A stretch of 64,000 nt of DNA. It comes from Scytolyngbya sp. HA4215-MV1. Its GTDB lineage: Bacteria; Cyanobacteriota; Cyanobacteriia; Leptolyngbyales; Leptolyngbyaceae. Under the pieces are notes generated by a model, which worked only from the letters and a program-made list of their open reading frames with translations, had not been told where the DNA came from and made no database searches. Numbering within the stretch: the stretch's first letter is position 1; each line of letters starts with the position of its first letter. The position numbers and the translations under genes were made by a program. The stretch covers positions 434,001 through 498,000 of the forward strand of contig JAHHIA010000003.1 in assembly GCA_019359045.1 (NCBI GenBank), written 5' to 3'. Below, piece after piece: positions 56,948-64,000 of the stretch.

Positions 56948-57450
56948 GTCGTAGACTTAACGTCGTTGGATCGCTGACATCGATCTGGTTCCTGACAGGT
57001 GATCCGTTGTTGCCGATGTGCCACGATCGTGGCAAGATCGGGTCGCCCAGTCAATGCTAGGCGCCAGCTTGCCCAGACATTATAGAGCACCTCTGCTAAA
57101 AAGCCGAAAATGGGTACTTTGGTGAAGGCATAGACCCAACCCATCCCCAGAATTTCGTAAACTTGTCGGAAGACTGCCACATTTTGGAGAGTGGTGTCAT
57201 CTGGTAAGACGGCATGAATGCGTCCCATGGCAGCTTCAAACTCCACACCTCCATGATCTGCGGGTGTGTAGTGTTCATCAGAGATATCGACAAACACCAC
57301 TAGACCTCTGCCCGCATCTCGTTTCCGCAAAAAATTGACTTCTCGCATGCACAATGGGCAAGCGCCATCGTAAAGTAACTTGATCTGCCAAGTTGAAGTG
57401 TTGAGATGCTGACTTTGGGTAGGCAGCCCAGGAGAAGATGGTGTTGGCAC
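56944..57450 (-). CDS. DCC family thiol-disulfide oxidoreductase (DUF393)
   Basis: 168 residues. The signature DGACPLCMREVNFLRKRD carries the DxxCxxC thioredoxin-like motif that names the family, followed by VDISDEHYTP and MGRIHAVLPD. A C-terminal hydrophobic segment (VPIFGFLAEVLYNVWASWRLAL) may touch the membrane. Its target is unknown. Confidence 0.9.
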   Translation of the reverse strand: MPTPSSPGLPTQSQHLNTSTWQIKLLYDGACPLCMREVNFLRKRDAGRGLVVFVDISDEHYTPADHGGVEFEAAMGRIHAVLPDDTTLQNVAVFRQVYEILGMGWVYAFTKVPIFGFLAEVLYNVWASWRLALTGRPDLATIVAHRQQRITCQEPDRCQRSNDVKSTT

Positions 57451-57522
57451 AAAAAGGAATTGGTTAGATTTGATTCGGACTAGCCGGGGAATCAGCCTCA
57501 GCTTACTTCTATTTTACAAAAA

Positions 57523-58275
57523 TTAATGATTTTCAGGTAAAACTGTTTTGCGATCGCCGTTGACCCAAAACTGTAAGGGATCCCATTGCAGAACATCTTG
57601 AAGTAACGAAGCATAGCCAGCACTATTGGGATGTAATCCATCTGAAGAGAGCCGTGATCGCCACCAGGCTTCTCCGCGTCCTAGCCAAATCTCTAAAACA
57701 TCCAAGTAAGGGATTTGTCTCTCTAAACAAGCTAAGCGGGTCGCTTCTTTATAACTCCGCTGATCCACATGGTTATAGTAAAGGCAACCAGAGAAAGGCA
57801 TAAGACTGACATCAACGGGTGTCATACCGACAAAGAAAACCTGGCAGAGTTGCTGCGCTCGATCAAGTAGCTCAGCCAGGTCTTGTTGAAACTCTTCAAA
57901 TTCTGTAAAACTTTTGCCCTTGGGACTGCTGAGCCGTGCTGAATCGTTGACTCCGACAGACAAAATGATGCCATCCGGAACTCTGCGACGTAATTCTCCA
58001 CGCTGACGAAACTCTGACTCTAATCGTTGGGCAACTTGTATGACTCGATCTCCACGAACGCCCAGATTATACAACACGTGACCAGGACTTTCAGGTCTCA
58101 TCCAACTACATCGCAACCGTTCAACCCAACCGCCCCCCTCTGGGTCTCCAAAGCCATAAACCAGACTATCACCGAGTGCCACAATCCTCAGGGGCGAAAC
58201 TTCAAAAGATGAAGTCAATGGTTTAACATCTCTAGAACGAACACTGGCACTGGGGCTATTGGCTAAGGTCTGCAT
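57523..58275 (-). CDS. SGNH/GDSL-type hydrolase
   Basis: 250 residues from the ATG at 58275 (MQTLANSP); the frame extends to a TTG at 58305. All blocks are present: I GDSLVYGFG (catalytic Ser), II NLGVRGDR, III SVGVNDSAR and V SDGLHPNSAGY (Asp, His). It is an esterase, lysophospholipase or carbohydrate deacetylase; no signal peptide is evident. Confidence 0.9.
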   Translation of the reverse strand: MQTLANSPSASVRSRDVKPLTSSFEVSPLRIVALGDSLVYGFGDPEGGGWVERLRCSWMRPESPGHVLYNLGVRGDRVIQVAQRLESEFRQRGELRRRVPDGIILSVGVNDSARLSSPKGKSFTEFEEFQQDLAELLDRAQQLCQVFFVGMTPVDVSLMPFSGCLYYNHVDQRSYKEATRLACLERQIPYLDVLEIWLGRGEAWWRSRLSSDGLHPNSAGYASLLQDVLQWDPLQFWVNGDRKTVLPENH

Positions 58276-58615
58276 GTTAAAACGCGAACGAAACTTCAAC
58301 AGCAACGAATGGGTTGTGTTTAAGCACAGCCTTCTATTGTTTGGACTGTATCACCCTAGTGGATATCTTCGCAATTCTTTGTACTCTAAAACAAAACTTG
58401 AACTGTCCAATGATAAGCAGTATTTATCTCGTGAATGCTTGCTTGGAAATGGAATAGGAAGCAAAATTTGCATCTATGGAGTGGAGGATAACTTCTAGCT
58501 GGTTTGCTCTTCCATCACTCTAGTCAGGGATTCAACGGTCTGCCCAGGGTTTCTTGATTCAGAGGGGTAATCTTGGCCAGAACTTTATGAATTCTAGAGA
58601 CGATTTAATTACATC
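58276..58615. other. Intergenic spacer
   Basis: It lies between the SGNH gene start and the glutaminase stop. Nothing recognisable; the small open frame at 58259-58498 looks non-coding. Confidence 0.4.
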
Positions 58616-59572
58616 TCACAGGAGCGATTTGTATGAGCGGATGCTAGCTATTTGCTCTAGCAAAAACATCCCTGCGATCGAATTTCCAGTGTTATCGAGC
58701 GGTGGACTATAACAGGCGATCGCGCCTTCTCCCGGAACGATCGCTAGCAAGGCACCACTAATACCAGATTTGGTGGGAAATCCCACTTCAGCGGCAAATT
58801 TGGCAGAGTCTTCATACAAGCCACAGGTCAGCATCAATTGGTTGACAATTTGTTGGTGTAAGGAGGAGATTGATGCCAATGATTTCGCTAAAAGTAATCC
58901 CATCTGTGCCAGATCGCAGATGTTGCCTGACAAACAACAGAGGTGATTATAGGTTGCGATCGCCAATTCAATGTTCGTGACGTAACCTGCCTGGGCAAGC
59001 AACTTGGCAATTTGCCAATTTACTTCATTCTTGAGAGACTCAACCGATGCGAGAATAGTTGGGTCAAGGAACCAGTGCCCTTCAGTATGTTGGTTTAACC
59101 ATTGACGAAACACTTCACATCGAGCGTGGGCATCCGTACCCTTTAACTGAGACGCCAGGACGATCGCGCCACTATTGATCATTGGGTTTCTTGCCCAACC
59201 ACGATCAGTGGTTAATTGGGCAAGCGAGTTAAAAGGTTGCTCCGAAGGTAAATCTCCTACCTGCCGAAAAACAAACTCAGCGCCAAAATGCTCTAATAAG
59301 AATAATAATAAAAACGGTTTGACCACACTCATCAGGGCAAACGGTTGATGCACCAGTCCTGCTCGATAGCTTTGTCCATTGACCAGGCAGATTTGGGCTG
59401 CGATCCAGGCGGGGTCGGCTTGTGCGAGCACTGGCACATGATGAGGTAACCGCCCCAGGCGAGCATGATGACTGGCTTGTCTAAGCCAATCTTGTAGTTG
59501 GGCTTGAGTCAAGCGATCGCAGATTCCATCTCTGGATTTATTCTCGTCATTGGGAAGGGATCTAACAGACAT
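58616..59572 (-). CDS. glsA: Glutaminase A
   Basis: 318 residues from the ATG at 59572, chosen because AGGAG lies 7 nt upstream; an upstream ATG at 59623 adds 17 residues. It has the serine-dependent beta-lactamase-like fold: the catalytic Ser-x-x-Lys in FALMSVVKPF, Tyr-region NGQSYRAG, NPMINSGAI, and the C-terminal FPTKSGISGALLAIVPGEGAIACYSPPLD. It converts glutamine to glutamate and ammonia. The length matches E. coli YbaS/YneH. Confidence 0.95.
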   Translation of the reverse strand: MSVRSLPNDENKSRDGICDRLTQAQLQDWLRQASHHARLGRLPHHVPVLAQADPAWIAAQICLVNGQSYRAGLVHQPFALMSVVKPFLLLFLLEHFGAEFVFRQVGDLPSEQPFNSLAQLTTDRGWARNPMINSGAIVLASQLKGTDAHARCEVFRQWLNQHTEGHWFLDPTILASVESLKNEVNWQIAKLLAQAGYVTNIELAIATYNHLCCLSGNICDLAQMGLLLAKSLASISSLHQQIVNQLMLTCGLYEDSAKFAAEVGFPTKSGISGALLAIVPGEGAIACYSPPLDNTGNSIAGMFLLEQIASIRSYKSLL

Positions 59573-59675
59573 GAATCTGCTCCTGCTTGAGAGGCCCACA
59601 AAGTGTGAAAACGTATCACCCAAATGCTATACCCTGATGGATTGACATAGTGAGTAGGCTTTTCAATCTCCCCTT

Positions 59676-60674
59676 TTAAAAAAGTTTGAATTTCTTTTCT
59701 AATTTATTCAAAATGCGTTGGATGCGGAGTTTAGCAATTCGCCATTGAGTCAGTTGAGGAATATTGTTGGGATGATGTTGTTGATGATCAAAAAACTCAT
59801 TTAATTCTTGCAGAATGATAGGAAAGCGATCGAGAATATGAGCAATTCGATATTCAGTGAAGTGAGATTGAGGCGCTATTTGAGATTGAGGATGGTTGAG
59901 CACGTGCAAAATTCGTTGCACATCATATTCTTGCGAATATCCGGCAATTTTATGACAGTTAAAACCTGGATCGAGATAGTCGGCTAAACCATCGTTCACA
60001 CTAGAAAATACTTGACATCCACAGGCGATCGCTTCTAAAGGCTGTAAGCCAAATCCTTCACTCACCCCTTGAATTGCCCAATATTCAGCAGAATCATAAA
60101 GATAAACTTTTGTTCGATTAAAGAGTGCAGGTAAATCCTGAATATAAGAATCGATCACCTTCACATTGCATTGCTTTTGCAATGCTGGCACTAAATCTTG
60201 CATTAAATAGTGGGAAGATTTACGAGTCTGAAGCAAAACGTCAATATCACGTTCCTGATGAAAATTATAAAATTCATCAGAAATCTGATTCGGTAAATAA
60301 TAAATCAGTGAATTCGCAGCATATTGTCCCCAATAGCCCAACGTGTGACGGCTTACGGTGACGATCGGAATCCTCGCAGGCAAGTAGAAGCCATACCGGG
60401 CGCTATGGGCATGGTAAACCACGCAATGAGACTTGAGTCTGGCGACTAATTTGGGTACATCGAACCCCCAACTCACCACAAAAATGACATCAAGACAATC
60501 TTCTTTTTGGAGAATATCGTCTAAAAATAGCGTATCTTTTTCTCGTTGGCGGTAGGTAACAAGCTCAGCTTGGCAAAACTGTTTTGCCAGTGCTAGGGTT
60601 TTTAGCTCTGCCCAGAGACCTCCGCAAGCAAATTTTCCATCGGTTCCAGGCAGCAAAAAATACAACGTTCGCAT
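59676..60674 (-). CDS. Glycosyltransferase (GT-B fold)
   Basis: 332 residues starting MRTLYFLLPGTDGKFACGGLWAELK. The C-terminal nucleotide-sugar region shows SEGFGLQPLEAIACGCQVFSS (E-x7-E). The N-terminal acceptor half has VVYHAHSARYGFYLPARIPIVTVS. The tail is basic (LRIQRILNKLEKKFK) and may bind membrane lipids. The target is unknown. The codon use is more AT-rich than neighbouring genes, a possible sign of transfer. Confidence 0.85.
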   Translation of the reverse strand: MRTLYFLLPGTDGKFACGGLWAELKTLALAKQFCQAELVTYRQREKDTLFLDDILQKEDCLDVIFVVSWGFDVPKLVARLKSHCVVYHAHSARYGFYLPARIPIVTVSRHTLGYWGQYAANSLIYYLPNQISDEFYNFHQERDIDVLLQTRKSSHYLMQDLVPALQKQCNVKVIDSYIQDLPALFNRTKVYLYDSAEYWAIQGVSEGFGLQPLEAIACGCQVFSSVNDGLADYLDPGFNCHKIAGYSQEYDVQRILHVLNHPQSQIAPQSHFTEYRIAHILDRFPIILQELNEFFDHQQHHPNNIPQLTQWRIAKLRIQRILNKLEKKFKLF

Positions 60675-60990
60675 ATTACCCGACGCGAAAACTGATCAAC
60701 GGAAACTAATCAACAGCATATAAGTAGATGCGCCTTTTCGTGCTGGTATGCGAGAGATCACCAAGCGTGATTGACGAATGGAGCATCAATAGCGACTGAT
60801 TCAGACGGCTAAATTCGTTGCTGGCACGATCTAATCTGTCAATTAAGATACCGAACCAAGTTTTTATATTCTATTTTACAGAAAAATCTTGCAAGTTACT
60901 GGTTGGTAATCGTGTTTACAGCGATAGGGATCACAGAGTGTTAACCTGCAGTATGTCTGGTATTTATTTGGCAGAAGGCTCCTCAAGCTT
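60675..60990. other. Intergenic spacer upstream of the DUF1830 gene
   Basis: Divergent promoters must lie here. The open frame 60818-61171 overlaps the DUF1830 gene in another frame and is rejected. Confidence 0.4.
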
Positions 60991-61368
60991 ATGGCTCAAA
61001 TTCTTGATCCCCTCCCCTCTGATAGTTCAAATCGTATTCTTTGTTGCTACGTTAATGCTACCAGTCAAATTCAAATTGCTCGGATTACGAATATCCAAAG
61101 TTGGTATTTTGAACGGGTCGTTTTTCCTGGACAGCGGCTTGTGTTTGAAGCTTTATCTGAAGCTCAGTTAGAAATTCATACAGGCATGATGGCAAGTGCA
61201 ATTTTATCAGATAAAATCCCTTGCGATAGACTCTGTATTCAAGAGGGAATTTCCGAATTTAGTCCCAGCCATGAACAAGTCTTAGAAAGAATGAATGAAG
61301 GAATCTCTGAGTCTGATGGAGAAGCTTTTATCAGTGCTTTTACTCCTGTTTTAACTTCAGTTGATTAA
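60991..61368 (+). CDS. DUF1830 protein
   Basis: 125 residues. CCYVNATSQIQIARITNIQSWYFERVVFPGQRLVFEALSEAQLEIHTG is the typical core of this cyanobacterial family; a C-terminal tail of ~35 acidic residues follows. The function is unknown; it is predicted to be cytoplasmic. Confidence 0.88.
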   Translation: MAQILDPLPSDSSNRILCCYVNATSQIQIARITNIQSWYFERVVFPGQRLVFEALSEAQLEIHTGMMASAILSDKIPCDRLCIQEGISEFSPSHEQVLERMNEGISESDGEAFISAFTPVLTSVD

Positions 61369-61796
61369 CTGTGTGCTTGTCTCTCAATTTGGTCTCAATT
61401 CTGCTTGATTTATTTCACATTCCCTGTTTCACATTGTCTGTTTTGTATTCCTACAAGAAAAAAGTATGTCCTCTTTTCCCAATCCATTTTGCCAAACAAT
61501 GATTAATAAGGTTCATGAGGTAGGTAATTTGGGTAAGTTTCAAAATGACCAACGAGAACTTCTGTATTCATCTGTATTCAATAGATAACGAAGTGGAAGT
61601 TGAAGCACCTAACAATCTGCTTAACAATATGATGTAAGCGCCTGATCTCGTTCTAGTCTGCCTCAAAGAACCTTTGGACAATCTTGCTTTGTGAATGTTG
61701 TTGTGCTGGCGGCTGTTCTACTGGTCGTCAGCCTGTTATGGCTGTCTTTGAACACTTACCCAGGTCGTATGGCTGATTTGTTCAGGAACTGCTCTA
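61369..61796. other. Intergenic spacer
   Basis: About 430 bp with no recognised gene or strong structure. Confidence 0.35.
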
Positions 61797-62267
61797 ATGA
61801 AAGAGCCTGCTTTAATTAGGATGCAGTTGTTGAATTTACCTTCCTTTGTCTGGCTGTGGAAAATTGCTGCATGGTCGATGGGTTTTACACTAGTCGCCTA
61901 TGTCTGCCTTGCAGTCACAGGTTTTTGGCGATTTCGGCTGCGCGTCGATCGTCAACTCTCTCCTGTTTGGCTAACACGATTGCATATTGTAACGGGTGGG
62001 TTCATGGTAGCTCTGGTGTTGCTGCTGCTGGTGATTGGTATTGTCGGAACGATTGGGCAGTTTGGCAGTTTGGGACATTCCTCCCATCTGGCAGCAGGAT
62101 TGGGTGTGGTCAATCTGGTGGGACTTTCAGCCTGGAGTGCTGTTCAAATAAGGCGTCAGCGTTTCTGGGCACGTCCCTTGCACATCGGTACTAATTTGCT
62201 ATTATGCATTGCCCTTGCTTGGGTCTCATTAACAGGTTGGGAAGTGGTTCAGAAGTATTTGCCTTAA
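61797..62267 (+). CDS. DUF4079-like four-helix membrane protein
   Basis: 156 residues with four hydrophobic helices (LWKIAAWSMGFTLVAYVCLAV, LHIVTGGFMVALVLLLLVIG, HLAAGLGVVNLVGLSAW, LHIGTNLLLCIALAWVSL). His residues in helices 2, 3 and 4 (RLHIVTGG, HSSHLAAG, PLHIGTN) are arranged as in cytochrome b561-like DUF4079 proteins, so haem binding is possible. Confidence 0.75.
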   Translation: MKEPALIRMQLLNLPSFVWLWKIAAWSMGFTLVAYVCLAVTGFWRFRLRVDRQLSPVWLTRLHIVTGGFMVALVLLLLVIGIVGTIGQFGSLGHSSHLAAGLGVVNLVGLSAWSAVQIRRQRFWARPLHIGTNLLLCIALAWVSLTGWEVVQKYLP

Positions 62268-62340
62268 AACAAATTTCTATGACCGTGCCTGCCTGCATCA
62301 ATAGATCAGGAATCGAGATCAAGTCATTCATCGAATTTTT

Positions 62341-62631
62341 CTATTTTTTGCGAAAGAATCGAAGCACTCCCGCCATTTCCAAAATTACTCTGACTTGAGG
62401 TTGAACATTTTTTAGAGAAAATTGGGCATTTCGTTGCTTTGCCAACATTAATCCCTGCAAAACAACATCGGCAGCGTTGGGATCAATCGTTCGCGTCAGT
62501 GAAAAATCCAGGATAATTTGGCGACCTTGTTCGATTTTAAGTTCGAAGTCTTTGCTGAGGTGGGGTGCCGTAAACGCATCAATCCGATGAGGAACACGAA
62601 TAACCAATTTTTCTTGAATAGAGTTCAACAT
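62341..62631 (-). CDS. STAS-domain protein lacking the phosphorylatable Ser
   Basis: 96 residues from the ATG at 62631 (MLNSIQEKLVIRVPHRIDAF); the frame extends to 62685. It has the STAS beta-alpha pattern, but the loop that normally reads DSSG/DSAG is DPNAAD, so there is no Ser to phosphorylate. It may be a constitutively active antagonist or have another ligand. It is divergent from purH. Confidence 0.75.
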   Translation of the reverse strand: MLNSIQEKLVIRVPHRIDAFTAPHLSKDFELKIEQGRQIILDFSLTRTIDPNAADVVLQGLMLAKQRNAQFSLKNVQPQVRVILEMAGVLRFFRKK

Positions 62632-62896
62632 AGCTGGCGAAGGTCCTTGAATCAACAAATCAAATATGAGATCTTGATCAAACAAAATTTGGGTAACGAT
62701 CGCCCTCGGTAAAAATCAGTTTTTATTGCATTTCGACGTTTAAGGAGGTAGTAAAAATACGGTTCTCTCCGCATTCCAGGTGATGAATACCACATCGTTA
62801 AGATATCTCGTGGTGCAAACTTGGAAAGGCAGTGATAGAGTAATAAGCTGATTTCTCTGTCGGTGAATTTTGTTGGGGATGAGTTGGGGCTTAGCA

Positions 62897-64000
62897 ATGG
62901 TACGTCTGGCACTCTTAAGTACATCGGACAAAACTGGTTTAGTAGATTTTGCGCGTCATCTGGTAGAAGACTTTGATTTTGCTCTGATGAGTAGTGGTGG
63001 GACAGCTCAGATTTTGAAGGCAGCAGGTTTACCTGTTACCAAAGTTTCTGACTATACAGGTTCGCCAGAGATTTTAGGAGGTCGAGTTAAAACCCTACAC
63101 CCACGAGTTCATGGAGGTATTTTGGCACGGCGTGATCTGCCACAAGATTTGGCTGATTTGGAAGCGCAAAATATCCAACAGATCGAACTGGTGGTGGTCA
63201 ATCTTTATCCGTTTGAGCAGACGATCTCGAAGCCAGAGACTTCCCTGGCAGAGGCGATTGAGCAAATTGATATTGGTGGCCCGGCAATGTTGCGTGCTGC
63301 TGCCAAAAACCATACCGATGTCACAGTTTTGTGCAATGCCAGTCAATATCAGGAATATTTGCAAGAACTCCAGCTAAATCAGGGGCAGGTCTCGCTGGCA
63401 TTTCGTCGGGCTTGTGCCAGAAATGCATTTGAACATACCGCAGCCTACGATCGAGCGATCGCGACTTACCTGACAGCATCCACCAGTGAGGCGGAGCAAA
63501 CCGGGCAACCTTCAGCACTCCCCATTTCTTTCTTTTTAGTCGGGCAAGAACTGCAAACGCTACGCTATGGTGAAAACCCCCATCAACCGGCTGCCTGGTA
63601 TCAAACTGGCAATAGGGCGACTGGGTGGGCACAAGCAACCCAGCTTCAAGGCAAAGAGTTGAGCTATAACAATCTGGTTGATCTAGAGGCTGCTCGTCGC
63701 CTGATCGCTGAATTCGTTGATTTTCCCAAAGCAGCCGCAGCGATTCTTAAGCATACGAATCCGTGTGGCACTGCGATGGGCGACACGCTGGTGCAGGCTT
63801 ATGAAAAGGCTTTTAATGCTGACTCTACTTCAGCGTTTGGCGGCATTGTGGCGTTGAACCGAGCGATCGATGCCAACACGGCAACTGCTTTGACTAAAAC
63901 TTTTCTAGAATGCGTTGTTGCTCCAGCTTGTGCACTAGAAGCCGCAGAAATCCTGCAAGGTAAATCAAAAGTCCGTGTTTTAGTATTGCCAGATTTACTA
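62897..64000 (+). CDS. purH: Bifunctional AICAR formyltransferase / IMP cyclohydrolase, 5' part
   Basis: The frame runs without interruption for 368 codons to the window end; full length would be ~510. The N-terminal cyclohydrolase domain shows ALLSTSDKTGLVDFA, SSGGTAQIL, KTLHPRVHGGILARR and NLYPFEQT. The formyltransferase domain begins with LRYGENPHQPAAWY and reaches the catalytic KHTNPCG. It carries out the last two steps of de novo IMP synthesis. ATG start at 62897; the 3' end is beyond the window. Confidence 0.97.
   Translation, partial: MVRLALLSTSDKTGLVDFARHLVEDFDFALMSSGGTAQILKAAGLPVTKVSDYTGSPEILGGRVKTLHPRVHGGILARRDLPQDLADLEAQNIQQIELVVVNLYPFEQTISKPETSLAEAIEQIDIGGPAMLRAAAKNHTDVTVLCNASQYQEYLQELQLNQGQVSLAFRRACARNAFEHTAAYDRAIATYLTASTSEAEQTGQPSALPISFFLVGQELQTLRYGENPHQPAAWYQTGNRATGWAQATQLQGKELSYNNLVDLEAARRLIAEFVDFPKAAAAILKHTNPCGTAMGDTLVQAYEKAFNADSTSAFGGIVALNRAIDANTATALTKTFLECVVAPACALEAAEILQGKSKVRVLVLPDLL

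Noticed and set aside
60818-61171. 117-codon open frame overlapping the DUF1830 gene
   Set aside because: It is in a different frame from the recognisable DUF1830 protein and shows no family pattern.

Overview
The window looks like a chromosomal segment of a cyanobacterium. The palindrome GCGATCGC (HIP1) occurs throughout, extragenic spaces carry the short heptamer repeats and palindromes usual in filamentous cyanobacteria, and several genes belong to families known mainly from that phylum (DUF1830, DUF4079, AMIN-amidase, filamentous-haemagglutinin exoproteins, NB-ARC/WD40 proteins). A filamentous, Leptolyngbya/Oscillatoria-like organism is a reasonable guess; no rRNA is present to fix the taxon.

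Layout. 1-6.0 kb: 3' end of a secreted haemagglutinin-like protein, a cell-wall amidase and glutamate racemase. 6.2-12.6 kb: a membrane-anchored helical-repeat protein and a large hybrid sensor kinase. 13.1-17.9 kb: the most unusual region. A Ro60-like (HEAT + VWA) protein follows, on the same strand, a 128-nt RNA candidate made of a tRNA-like cloverleaf on a long terminal stem (Y-RNA-like), a 66-residue ubiquitin-fold-like protein, and three tRNA or degenerate tRNA genes (Ser-UGA, His-GUG-like, Ala-UGC). Beyond an SDR gene lies an E1/ThiF-like gene broken by one extra G in a G7 run. 18.3-22.1 kb: a 1264-residue NB-ARC protein with 14 WD40 repeats. 22.2-30.1 kb: a di-haem peroxidase-like cytochrome divergent from a Tat-exported multicopper oxidase, then small secreted/TPR proteins and an M48 protease. 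30.1-33.7 kb: rsmH, a STAS protein, a coiled-coil protein and a thioredoxin-reductase-like flavoprotein.

34.5-40.9 kb: an exopolysaccharide locus with an HlyD-type fusion protein, an Alg8-like glycosyltransferase fused to a pectate-lyase-like domain, a PL14-like lyase lipoprotein and a DUF2079 membrane protein. 41.6-43.0 kb: pyroglutamyl peptidase and a PPOX-fold protein. 43.2-52.3 kb: a complete Nit1C cluster (Synechocystis sll0783-type: nitrilase, radical SAM, GNAT, AIR-synthase-like, glycosyltransferase, MSMEG_0570, MSMEG_0572 and the flavoprotein MSMEG_0569), a nitrogen-starvation set linked to nitrile/cyanide use. 52.6-64 kb: cupin, hydroxyisobutyrate-dehydrogenase-like, Hpt, HD-GYP, DCC, SGNH, glutaminase, glycosyltransferase, DUF1830, DUF4079 and STAS genes, and the 5' part of purH.

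My main candidate for an undescribed system is the Ro60-like / Y-like RNA / ubiquitin-like / E1-like / tRNA cluster at 13.1-17.9 kb. A second point of interest is a family of short palindromic elements (two 81-bp copies and two 35-bp copies). All functional statements rest on reading motifs by eye; no database search was run.
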